From positions 36,648,591 to 36,712,590 of the forward strand of contig OZ024837.1 of assembly GCA_964016985.1 (NCBI GenBank): a stretch of 64,000 nt of DNA, read 5' to 3'. The notes beneath the pieces are model-generated. The model was not told the origin of the DNA, did not search any database, and worked only from the letters and a program-made list of their open reading frames with translations. The translations under genes were made by a program, and so were the position numbers. Shown piece after piece: positions 19,784 to 29,800 of the stretch. How positions within the stretch are numbered: position 1 is the stretch's first letter; each line of letters starts with the position of its first letter. Source of the DNA: Anodontia alba. Lineage: Eukaryota; Mollusca; Bivalvia; Lucinida; Lucinidae.

Positions 19784-20290
19784 TACAGTGAATCCTCTTT
19801 ACAAAGACAGCATTTGTTCCCGAAGATGTTGCCATTAAAATGAATTTGCTGTTGTAAATAATTCTTAATGGACAGAATGATATGTAAGAAAGACCTTGTT
19901 TTATTCTTATTCCCTCATAGAATATATGTTCGGAATATTTGTTGGAATCACCTCAGTGAGGCAATTCTAACAAATATCTAAAACATGTTGCTTGAAGTTT
20001 TAATGCAATATTCTTGCATAATGTCTCATTAACCTTAGTCCTGCTGAATAAATTAAGATGCCACGCCTACTTCTAATTTTCAGCCATTCAGATTACTTGA
20101 TCCATATAAAGTCACATAATGCCAAACAGTGCAGATCCAGATCAGTTGTTTGCAAAGGAAAGGTATATCCGGGTTCAGCAGGACAAGGGTTAACTGTCAC
20201 CTCTTGAGTGAAGGTTTCATGACATTCAACTTGTCATTATAACAAATTTTGTTGTTGTATCGAATGTAGGTATGAAGAGGGTTGACTGTA
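19784..20290. mobile_element. TA-flanked MITE, family I, containing a TTAA element
   Basis: TACAGTGAATCCTCTTTACA at the left; AGAGGGTTGACTGTA at the right. Central stem: TTGGAATCACCTCAGTGAGG. Interrupted by family B at 20029-20193. The uninterrupted relative is 55334-55674. Confidence 0.8.
20029..20193 (+). mobile_element. TTAA-flanked MITE, family B, nested in family I
   Basis: TTAACCTTAGTCCTGCTGAA to TTCAGCAGGACAAGGGTTAA. One arm of the central palindrome is deleted. The relative at 55334 shows the unoccupied target with a single TTAA. Confidence 0.92.
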
Positions 20291-20360
20291 CTTCAGATGA
20301 ACGTTCCCTTGGCCTACAGTTATATGAGTAAAAAGCATAGATGTGCAGGCTCGACGAAAC

Positions 20361-20638
20361 CATTACGAAAACATGCCTATTCAAATATACTGACAATTTT
20401 ACCACCAAAAACTGAATTTTTTCAGATAAAAATACTGATATTTTTTATATTTCTGCTCAAAACATAGATTGCGAGTACTCGTTAGAACGGCCTTGGCAAG
20501 GCAGTTCTAACGAGCAACACATTCTATGTTTTTGAGCAAAAATAAGAAAAAATAATGTATTCCCATGTAAAGCCCAGTTTTACTATATAAAAGTGGGGTT
20601 TAAGGGGGTCAAAATTATATAGGCGTGTTTTCGTGATG
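20361..20638 (+). mobile_element. CATTACG MITE, copy 2
   Basis: Complete ends; the hairpin has suffered a gap (GAGCAACACATTCTATG) in the right arm. Confidence 0.88.
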
Positions 20639-20790
20639 TATTGCTGTTCATATATGCTATTATGGCTCTTTTTCTATGGGTTGCTAAGTTTCCAAATTTT
20701 CAAGTGAAAACTTTTAAATTTTTGTTATGTGACTGTTTATTTACGAAAAAATAAATGAATATTCAGTATTTTTGTTTGCAAATATCAACT

Positions 20791-21002
20791 TTAACCCTTC
20801 TCTTGCTAAAAACGACATGCCCTGTCTTAGCAAAGAGTGTAGATCCAGATCAGTTAGCTTCTGAAGAAGCAAACTGATCTGGATCTGCACTGTTTGTCAT
20901 TAATATGTGAATTTCTATCAAAAACCTGGATCAGGTAATCTGATTGGCTGGAAATTAGAAGTGGGTATGGCATCTTAATTTATTCAGCATGACAAGGGTT
21001 AA
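20791..21002 (-). mobile_element. TTAA-flanked MITE, family B
   Basis: TTAACCCTTCTCTTGCTAAA to CAGCATGACAAGGGTTAA. Centre GATCAGTTAGCTTCTGAAGA with a paired arm. Confidence 0.85.
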
Positions 21003-21075
21003 CACTGTCTAAGTGAATTCAGCAGAAGACAAATTGATATTATTCATGGAGATTGACTCCTTAGAGACAAAAATG

Positions 21076-21352
21076 CATTATGAAAACAAGCCTATTCAAA
21101 TATATTGAAAATTTCAACACCAAAAACTGAAGGTTTTCAGATAAAAATTCTGATATTTTTCATATTACTGCTCAAAACATAGATTGTGGGTACTGGTTAG
21201 AACTGCCTCACTGAGGCAGTTCTAACAAGTACCCACAATCTATATTTTGAGCAGAAATAAGAAAAATAATGTTTACCCCTTTAAACCCCAGTTTTACCAT
21301 ATAAAAGTGGGGTTTAAGGAGGTCAAAATTATATAGGCATGTTTTTGTGATG
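21076..21352 (+). mobile_element. CATTACG MITE, copy 3
   Basis: The hairpin core is AGAACTGCCTCACTGAGGCA: both arms carry the A/T state where most copies have G/C. Confidence 0.9.
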
Positions 21353-21913
21353 TAAAACAAAAATGTTTAAATTATATATAGAAAAAAATGACTATTTACA
21401 AAATAATCATTTTTTTTATAATCTATACTGGCTGACTGCAATGGCTCAGTTGGATGCGTTTCTTGGGTTTGAAGAGCCCCATGGTAATTAGAAATTAATG
21501 AAGGTGTCTATGTAACTGCTGTATCAGAAACAGATAAAGTCGGAAATTAAACCTCTACAGCATCAGAATTCGGCAGTTTGACAGGAAGGATTTGTTTGCA
21601 TATTTTAATAATACTTGCAGATGTATGCTACACTATATTCATTTATTGAATATTGGCAGAGTTTTATTTTAGCAGTTGTTGTATGGATGGCAAATAGTGT
21701 CAAAATAAAATGACCACCAAATACTTTTTTTTTTTAGAGTATACAGATTTTGCTTGAAAATCCACTGTTATTTGTCAGAAAGAATAATTCATTTGATAAC
21801 TTGAAATGTTTAGAACCTCATTAAGTCCTGAAATGTCGCATTTGACAATAGTTTTGAAATCTTCAATTAGCATTAACTATTTTGGTTTTAATCCAATGTT
21901 TTCAAATCATATG
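21353..21913. other. unassigned AT-rich stretch
   Basis: 21430-21470 includes TGGCTCAGTTGGATGCG, resembling a tRNA A box, without a convincing B box. No gene seen. Confidence 0.35.
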
Positions 21914-22379
21914 TTAACCCATTTACGTCGAGTGGACTCTCCAACTCTTTGGACCAGTCTGTTTCCAATAGCAGGGTGGGTGACTGGTTAGCTCTTATTA
22001 TTGCCTGTAGTTAATGCAAACAGTCTAGACCCTGATCAGATGCCGCATTCTATGGCAAAATTTCTGTATTTAACTCTTAAAGCGCTAAGCAAAATTTGTA
22101 GCAGATGACATTCTAAATAATTTTATTTTTCTTAGAAACTAAGCCTTGATATTTCATGTGAATCGTCTGCTTGGCAGACTATTCACATGAACTGTTAAGA
22201 CTTATTTTCTAAGAAAAAAAATGAAAAAATATATTAAAGGGTTGTCTGCTGCAGTTATGGTTGGTGCTTTAAGGGTTAATGTAGTGTAGACATTGATCAG
22301 ATCATTCTGCCGTGTCTGATCAGAGTCTGCTCTGTTTGTCAGTTACGCTTTCAGGGGTCTCCAGACTAAAATGTGTTAA
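21914..22379. mobile_element. TTAA-flanked MITE, family C, split by family D
   Basis: TTAACCCATTTACGTCGAG on the left, CTAAAATGTGTTAA on the right, with palindrome halves CAAACAGTCTAGACCCTGA and TCTGATCAGAGTCTGCTCTG separated by 22070-22279. Confidence 0.65.
22070..22279. mobile_element. TTAA-flanked MITE, family D, nested
   Basis: TTAACTCTTAAAGCGCTAAG to GGTGCTTTAAGGGTTAA. Inner stem TTTCTTAGAAACTAAGCC facing its complement. Confidence 0.75.
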
Positions 22380-22494
22380 GTGGTCCAATTATTTATGATA
22401 ATGAATGTATACAAAATAAAGACTGAAAACAGAATTATCTTTTAATTTGATTTAGGTTTTCCATTAACATTCCGCATGGCTCCTGAAGCATATA

Positions 22495-22990
22495 TACCAT
22501 AATAACTCTAAATATTGGGACAGGCAGGCCTGAGCAAACAGTGTTGACCCAGATCAATTGTCACTGACAAATGCAACATTCCATTACGAAAACAAGCCTA
22601 TTCAAATATACTGAAAATTTTACCACCAAAAAATGAAAATTTCAGATAAAAAATTCTAATATTTTTCATATTGCTGCTCAAAACATAGATTGTGGGTACT
22701 CGTTAAAACCGCCTCGGTGAGGCGGTTCTAACGAGTACCCTCAATCTATGTTTTTGAGCAGAAATAAGAATAATAATGTATACCCCTGTAAACCCTAGTT
22801 TTACTATATAAAAGTGGGGTTTAAGGGGGTCAACATTATATAGGTATCGTGATGTGTGGTGTCTGATCAGGGTCTGTACTGTTTGCCACTCACCTAGCAC
22901 TATTTTAGACACATCAACAGGTAGTTAAATAGACGTTTTCAAATTTTAGGACAGGTATGGTAAGGAGTTAAGGTGTCCCAATACTTAGGG
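22495..22990. mobile_element. hairpin MITE, family E, split by a CATTACG MITE
   Basis: Left part CTAAATATTGGGACAGGCAG and GAGCAAACAGTGTTGACCCA; right part GATCAGGGTCTGTACTGTTT to GTCCCAATACTTAGGGTAGA. Confidence 0.75.
22582..22854 (+). mobile_element. CATTACG MITE, copy 4, nested in family E
   Basis: Both ends and the full hairpin are present; core CCTCGGTGAGG. Confidence 0.9.
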
Positions 22991-23088
22991 TAGATATGGA
23001 AATACATGTATGTAAAAGAATTCAACACTCATTTCAGTTTGAAGCCTACAATAGGGTATTTAGGAAACCAAGTTCATGGTAAATTATA

Positions 23089-24668
23089 CTGAAAGGAAAA
23101 AGAAACGCAGGGTAGAGTTTTTTCCCTCTTATTTTTACCATTTTTACGGTGTTTACTATAGCCATACACTTTTACAGATTGTCCTGTGAATGTGAACTGC
23201 GGGTATACGAGTCTTTGGTCGATGTGCTGTCTACCCAGTGTGTGAAATCATTCAACCGTGCACTACACAGTGCATTGCACGGACAATACGGAAAGCCAAA
23301 ATTTCGTGCAAAACAAGCATGTTTAAACCTTCAGCACAAGATTTCCTCACACCATTTGGTACACTTCAACGATACACAACGCTCTTCAATTCTTTTACCG
23401 ATTTTTCTTTTCATTTTTACGCTACTTTGAACATTTTTTCAATCATGGTACGATTGACATGTTCAGAGGGGTAGGGCAATTGCGTTGCTGACGCAGGGTC
23501 AGAGGCAACAGCAAGTTGCCAATCATTTTGGGGTTAACGTCTCAACAATTGAACGTCTTGTTGGACGTTTAAGGGAGACAGGGCATTTAGCAGACCGACC
23601 GCGATCTGGGCGTCCACGCGTGACGTCGCGACGTCAAGACAGAAAATCCGTCTGGCACATTTGCGGAATCGTCATCTCACTGCTACCGAAACTGCCCTTA
23701 ATACAGTAGGTACGCATAATCGACAAATTTCTCCGAAGACTGTTGGAAGTCGATTGCGTGAGATTGGTCTTCGAGCTCGTCGTCCATACGTTGGTCTGCC
23801 TCTGACCCAGGCACGTAGGTTGCGTCGTATTGCGTGGTTGACGGCGCATGCGCCCAGGCTATTTCCGATGAGGCAGTGGAGACGAGTTCTTTTTACGGAC
23901 GAGTCTAGGTTCACTCTCTGTCGCGCAGATGGTCGACGCCGTGTGTACCGACGTCGCGGAGAACGCTTTGCCGACGCCTGTGTTGTCGAACGGGATCGGT
24001 TTGGGGTGGCTCCGTTATGGTCTGGGGAGGCATTGCTCACGGGATAAAATCACAGTTGATTATTGTTGCGGGCAATATGACCGCAGTAAGGTATAGGGAT
24101 GAGATCTTGCGTCCTGTTGCAGTCTCGCTTGTGCAACAACGTAATCTGATTCTGCAGCAGGACAATGCCCGACCACATGTTGCTCGAGTTTGTCAGGATT
24201 TCCTGGCAAACAATAACATCGCACCACTAGCATGGCCACCGTACAGTCCAGATTTGACCCCAATAGAGCACGTGGGATGAGCTGGACAGAAGGGTTAGGA
24301 AGCGCCGAAATCCCCCCGCAACTCTCGCACAACTAAGGAATGCGTTGATCGATGAATGGAATAACATCCCGATGCGAACTGTCAATGCTTTGGTTAACTT
24401 TATCCAAAGGAGAATTAGGGCAGCAACGGCAGCAAGAGGGGTGCACACCCGATATTGATTTTCAGTTTGATTTTGATTTTAAGATTTGCGGGGTAGCTAC
24501 CAATGAACTTCAATAACTCGAGACTTGTTAATCACAAACCAATGAAATTTGGAACTTTTGTTCCATACATGGACCGTTTTGTAATCATAGTAAAATATTT
24601 AACAAACTTTTTCAAACTTGAATGAAATTTAGGAATAAAATTTACCCTGCGTTTCTTTTTCCTTTCAG
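23089..24668 (+). mobile_element. Tc1-type DNA transposon, 1580 bp, degenerate
   Basis: 26-bp inverted repeats starting CTGAAAGGAAAAAGAAACGC (23089-23114 and 24643-24668), each flanked by TA (23087-23088, 24669-24670), the target duplication of this superfamily. One broken transposase gene lies inside. The perfect repeats by eye suggest it is not very old, but the gene is dead. Confidence 0.92.
23445..24458 (+). pseudogene. Tc1-type transposase, several frameshifts
   Basis: The ATG at 23445 opens in frame 3. Helix-turn-helix DNA-binding residues (QQVANHFGVNVSTIERLVGR, then RPRSGRPRVTSRRQD) are in frame 1. The catalytic core is split: VLFTDESRFTL in frame 3, LILQQDNARPHVA and YSPDLTPIEH in frame 2, and the C-terminal tail to TGA at 24456-24458 back in frame 3. 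The three acidic residues (D, D, E) are present with 34 residues between the second D and E, the DD34E signature of Tc1. At least four shifts are needed to read it, so it is inactive. Confidence 0.9.
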
Positions 24669-24701
24669 TATAGTTTATTATTGATTGAGTTGAGGTTTTA
24701 T

Positions 24702-24926
24702 GGCCCCGTAGCCTAGTGGAGAGGAGAGTTGACTCTTAATCCATTAGGATTCTCACTGCTGTGGTTCGAGCCTCGCTCGGGTCACATGTGGGAAAGCCAA
24801 GTTCTGCTTACAGATGGTCAGGTGGTTTTGCCCCATGTTCTCCGGTTTTCGCCCACCTTTGATGAACGATCGGCTCGATATAAGTGAAATATTCTTGAAA
24901 GGGCTGTACTACCCAAATCAAAAAAT
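24702..24926 (+). mobile_element. tRNA-derived SINE, family C
   Basis: A box GTAGCCTAGTGGAGAG, B box GGTTCGAGCC, body GAAAGCCAAGTTCTGCTTAC, end GGCTGTACTACCCAAATC. Unbroken reference for the copy at 1851. Confidence 0.85.
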
Positions 24927-24927
24927 A

Positions 24928-25190
24928 GTTTTACGGCCCAGTCAACCCATTAGGGTCATATTGAGTGTGATCAGTTTACCTAACCACACTTTTCCTGGAC
25001 AGGCTTTGTCCTTTAAATGGTTAACCAGTATTTGTGCTCATCTTGTTACCAGAAACTGACCAGTCTTGAATCAGGGGAAGGGAAAGAATGACTGTAATAA
25101 ATATTTCGCAGTCAATCTCCAGGAAAGAACTTACATCCTCCTGATCACCAATGGGACCTGCATCTGACTCAGCCATCAACGCCACTGATT
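24928..25190 (-). mobile_element. SINE A, reverse orientation
   Basis: Reads tail first: TTTTACGGCCCAGTCAACCC, then the body, with tRNA-like head at the right (CTCCTGATCACCAATGG). It sits tail-to-tail with the SINE C before it. Confidence 0.82.
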
Positions 25191-25385
25191 TATGAACTTG
25201 GAAGAATTGTTGGTAGGCATGATTTTTCTGAACAATTTAAAAGAATTATTGATACAAAAGGATAGGGTGTAATGTAAATGTTATGCAGCAAACTACACAA
25301 TGATTAAACCAATTAGATTATCAACTTTGATGTCCTCTTTAAATGCATGGCAGTAGATCGGACCTCAAATTCAGTGATGATTTCT

Positions 25386-25698
25386 GGCTGCCTTGGTGGC
25401 TTGGTTGAATTTGCATCTGACTAGTGATCAGGAGGTCTCAAGTTTGATCCCAACATTCTGTCGGCAACATTCTTTCATGGAAACTGATCATGAAATATAT
25501 TATTTTGCACCATCATTCTTTTTCTTCCGCTGATTCTAGAAGGGCATTTGTCAGTTTCTGGTGAAAGAATGTGCACAAGGACTGGTTGACCGCTTAAGGG
25601 ACTAAGCTTGTCCATAAAAAGTATGGTTAGGTTAACTGACCAGCTCAGCATGACTCTAATAGTGTTTGCAGGGCCATAAAGCTCCAACTCAAACAAAC
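25386..25698 (+). mobile_element. SINE A, full length, diverged
   Basis: Head CTTGGTGGCTTGGTTGAA, B-box region CTCAAGTTTGATCCC, body and CCAACTCAAACAAACAAG tail. Confidence 0.8.
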
Positions 25699-25723
25699 AA
25701 GATAATGATATCTTCTCTGGAAC

Positions 25724-26060
25724 TACAGTCCACTCTCGTTATCTCGAACTCGCTTATCTCAAATAACCGCTTATCTCGAAGTTAAAATCTGGTACCTGTT
25801 TTAACACAGAGATCTACCAACAGGCAACAAAATGTTGTGGAAAAGAGGAGAAATTGCTCCTTAGGAGCAATTTCTCCTCTTTTCCACAATATTTTCAATA
25901 TATCTCTAACTTAGGGGTCAAATTACATATTCATTCTGTTAAAAGTGGTTGTTCGATTAATTGTTTTCCTCATTGCCGCAAATCTGATATGTCGAAGTAC
26001 GGATATCTCGAAGTGTTTCATAGAGTCCCTTGGAGTTCGAGATAACGAGAGTCGACTGTA
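25724..26060. mobile_element. TA-flanked MITE, family M (mariner/pogo-like ends)
   Basis: TACAGTCCACTCTCGTTATC to GATAACGAGAGTCGACTGTA; central stem GGAAAAGAGGAGAAATTGCT. Second copy at 30836. Confidence 0.85.
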
Positions 26061-26128
26061 AATGGTTCCAGGTGGCTTATAATGGACTTTTATATATGTA
26101 TTGTCTGGTTGACATGTCATGGATTAGT

Positions 26129-26342
26129 TTTAATCCCTCTCTTGCTGAACACGACATGTCCTGTCTAAGCAAACAGTGTAGATCCAGATCAGTTGGCTTC
26201 TGAAGAAACCAACTGATCTAGATCTGCACTGTTTGTCATTAAATATGTGAATTTCTATCAAAATCCTGTATCAAGTTATCTGATTGGCTGAAAATTAGCA
26301 GTGGGTGTGGCATCTTAATTTATTCAGCATGGCAACGGTTAA
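26129..26342 (-). mobile_element. TTAA-flanked MITE, family B
   Basis: TTAATCCCTCTCTTGCTGAA to CAGCATGGCAACGGTTAA; palindrome GATCCAGATCAGTTGGCTTC / complement. Confidence 0.82.
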
Positions 26343-26682
26343 TACAGAAAATGTTTAGGTTTCCAAAAGTTCTGGATGAATATTTTTGAAATAAGGCAGG
26401 CATGTCATTTGGCTGGTCCACTGCCAAGTTTGTGATTTTAGTAATTTGGCTGCCATGTCAGCCTGTGTTTCTCATAAACTTATAAATGGAAAATAGTTAA
26501 ACCAACTTCACAGTAACTGAAGAAGGCATTTGAATTAAAGGAAAATGAACATCAAATATATATGATAAACAGATTTAGTGTGTTTTTGTATGTATTTGAT
26601 GTTCATGTTATAAAGAGCCTATTAATCTGCATTTTGGTGGAAAAGATATGAAAATTGGTACGTCATCATGCTAATGCCTATG

Positions 26683-26873
26683 TCAGCAACAGTCTTGGTC
26701 AAAGAGATGACAACATAAAACAGGTAATCCAATTACAACGACCCCACCAATGAGTATCCAGTCTATAATTGTTATACCAAGTCCAAATTTGAATACAGAT
26801 CCCTCACAATACATTTGGTCACTCGGATCATCATGTTGAACTTCGCTGGCATGTGGAAATATCCAGACTGTAC
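26683..26873 (-). CDS. TMEM272-like exon 4 (terminal)
   Basis: The acceptor is TTCTCTATTAG. The exon encodes TVWIFPHASEVQHDDPSDQM, then YCEGSVFKFG, helix 4, and ends HLFDQDCC stop. A CATTACG MITE begins only 16 bp upstream of the exon on the intron side. Confidence 0.78.
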
Positions 26874-29800
26874 CTAATAGAGAAAGCACATTACAAAAAC
26901 ACGCCTATTCAAATATATAGAAAATTTCACCTAAAAAAAAAAACTGAAAATTTTCAGATAAAAACGTTGATATTTTTCTTATTTCTGCTCAAAACATAGA
27001 TTGTGTGTACTCGTAAGAACCGCCTCGGCGAGGCGGTTCTAACGAGTACCACAATCTATGTTTTTGAGCAGAAATAAGGAAAATAATGTATACCCCTGCA
27101 AACCCCAGTTTTACCATATAAAAGTGGGGTTTAAGGGGGTCAAAATTATATAGATATGTTTTTGTGATGACAAGGACTGAAACATGAATAAAGATAATGG
27201 ATACACTTTCACGGGGGGAAACTCTGTCAAAATTGGTTTTGCCTCCCTTCTTAATGGGATCTACGATAAAAGGAAAGAATTTGCTGCCCTTTTAGATTTT
27301 TAGACGGGTTTTTCACGAAAAAATTCAATCCTTTAAAATGGCGATGTCCGGGCAGGTGGGCATCGGGCGGGTGTCTGGCATCGTCAGTGTGATATGACAT
27401 CTTTATTCTTCAATGGAAAAACCCCTTCCATAATGCCATTAGGTATTTTTCTTATTCCTTTTAGCATAGATCCTTATTTTTGAAGGTGTACAAGAAAGCA
27501 AATAGGATATCACAAAATTTGTCTCCCTTGTAATATGGCAGAAAATCTACCTAGTGTATTCAGCTGCCTTAAATACAGACAAGTTACAATATTTTGGTTA
27601 CCTAGAACACCATGTTGAACTTCACTGGCATATACCTAAAAGAATAACTTTTCAGGGTACAAGGTTCTGAATAGGAATTAGAGGGTGGGTGGCAACTCTG
27701 TAAAAATTGTTTTGCCTCCCTTTCTAAGCAGACCCCTCTTTTACTAAAGGGCTTTGTCATCACAAAAACATACCTATATAATTTTGAGCCCCTTATACCC
27801 CACTTTTATATTGTAACATGGGTATACAATATTTTTTTTATTTTTGCTCAAAAACATAGATTGTGGGTAGTTATTAGAACTGCCTCGGCCGTTAGAACCG
27901 CCTTGCCGAGGTACCACTATCTATGTTTTGAGCAGAAATATGAAAAATAGAGTTTTTTATCTGAAAATTTTTAGTTTTTTGGAGTTGAAATTTTCTTTAT
28001 ATTTGAATAAGCGTGTTTTCGTAATGTGCGGAAAGAAACAGGAAAATACAGAAGTTTTCCACCCGGTGAAAGTGGCAAGAAAATCTACCCGATGTATCCC
28101 ATCTTCCTTCTAAAAAATGGTCTACACAGACAGGAAAGAATCGCCTCCCTTTTCTGAAGGGAGGTGGTGTACAGGAAAGCAAACAGGAAGTCACAAAAGT
28201 TGTCTTCCTTGTAAAACATAACAAAAAATCTACCAAATAAATACAGACACCTCACAATACGTTTGCGGTTACTTAGGACCATGTTGAACTTTACTGGCAT
28301 ATGGAAATATCCAAACTGTACCTAAAGAAAAGATTGTTTAAGGAACATGGTTTTAAATGGGAATCAAGGTAAAATGGATACACTTTAAGGGGCAGCAACT
28401 GTTAAAATTGTTTTTCCTCCCTTTTAAAAAGAAATTTTTAAAAGGAATGAAGACTCCTATTCAGAAGGAAGTGAAGGAGGGCTCAGATGTACTGAGATGG
28501 AAGATACTATATTAATATTAAGATTGGGACAGGCAGGCTTTAGCAAACTGTGTAGGCCTAGGTCAGATGTGGCATTTGATCAGAATCTACACTGTTTGCT
28601 ATTCGTCCAGCAATATTTTAAACGCATCAACAGGTATTGGAACAGACTTTTACACATTGTAGGACAACTATGGTAAGGAGTTAACTTGTCCCAATATTTA
28701 GGGTAAATACGGTACATAAAAGTTGTCTCCCCCTTAAAAATGGTGGAAAATCTACCAAGTGTATCCAGTTTCCTTTAGATGAGTGGATATATTTAGAGAG
28801 AGAGAGAGCTCAACCCTTGTCATGCTGAATAAATTAAGATGCCACGCTCACTTATAAATGTCAGCCAATCAGATTGGTTGATCTAGGTAGTTGATACAAA
28901 TAAAAGACAAACAGTGCAGATCCAGATCAGTTGGCTTCTGAAGAAGCCAACTGATCTGGATCTACACTGTTTGCAAAGGCAGGGCATATCCGGGCTCAGC
29001 AGGACTAGTGTTATTATTTTCTGTTATAATAAATGCTACACATGAAAGAAAATACTATACATTCAAACCTGTGTTAAGCAAGCACCTTGGGGAAATCCAA
29101 AAAAATGGTTATTTAAGACAGGTGCTTGCTTTGTATATATAAATGACCTCGAGGTTATAAAACTTTTTTCATGCTCAACTCAGCTGAGCATGAAATTTTC
29201 TCTGCTAATAAATATGAAAATGCCAACAATAGTTGGCATTTTCATATTAATCAGCAGGGAAAATTTCATGCTCAGCTATGTTGAGCATGAAAGGTTCAAC
29301 CGTTATTAGTAATTTGAGATTCATAAGCAGGTCAAATTTCAAGCTTAGCTGAGTTCAGCATGTAAAAAGTTTTATGGCCTTAGTGCCTGGTAGATTTTTG
29401 CCATGTTTTTTTTTTTTTTTTTTTCATGGAGACAACTTTTGTGGCTTCCTGCTTGCTTTCCAACATACAAAGTCCCTTCTGAAAAGGGGACTAATCTAAA
29501 GGGAGCAAATTAATTCTTTTGCAGAAGAGTGGTAAAATATTTCTGAAATTGTCTCCCTTGGAAGTGTTTATCAGTTTCCCACAAATACATTTTTCTCTGT
29601 CTTATTTTCAACAGTAATGGACGAAAACTTTTGCAGTTTCCCAAACTCCCTGAACCAACCAAGAAAGGCATGAATTCTGCAGAACTAGTCAAACCAGTCG
29701 CAAGGGAGATTTTTTCACATTTAATTTGACAAACCTGCCCTTAAGGCCACCTGCACTAAGTAATCACATGTCTTTAATGATTACTTTTTATAGATCCCAT

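Noticed and set aside
23672..24448. Minus-strand open frames over the Tc1 transposase
   Set aside because: Complement shadows of the transposase; no motifs.
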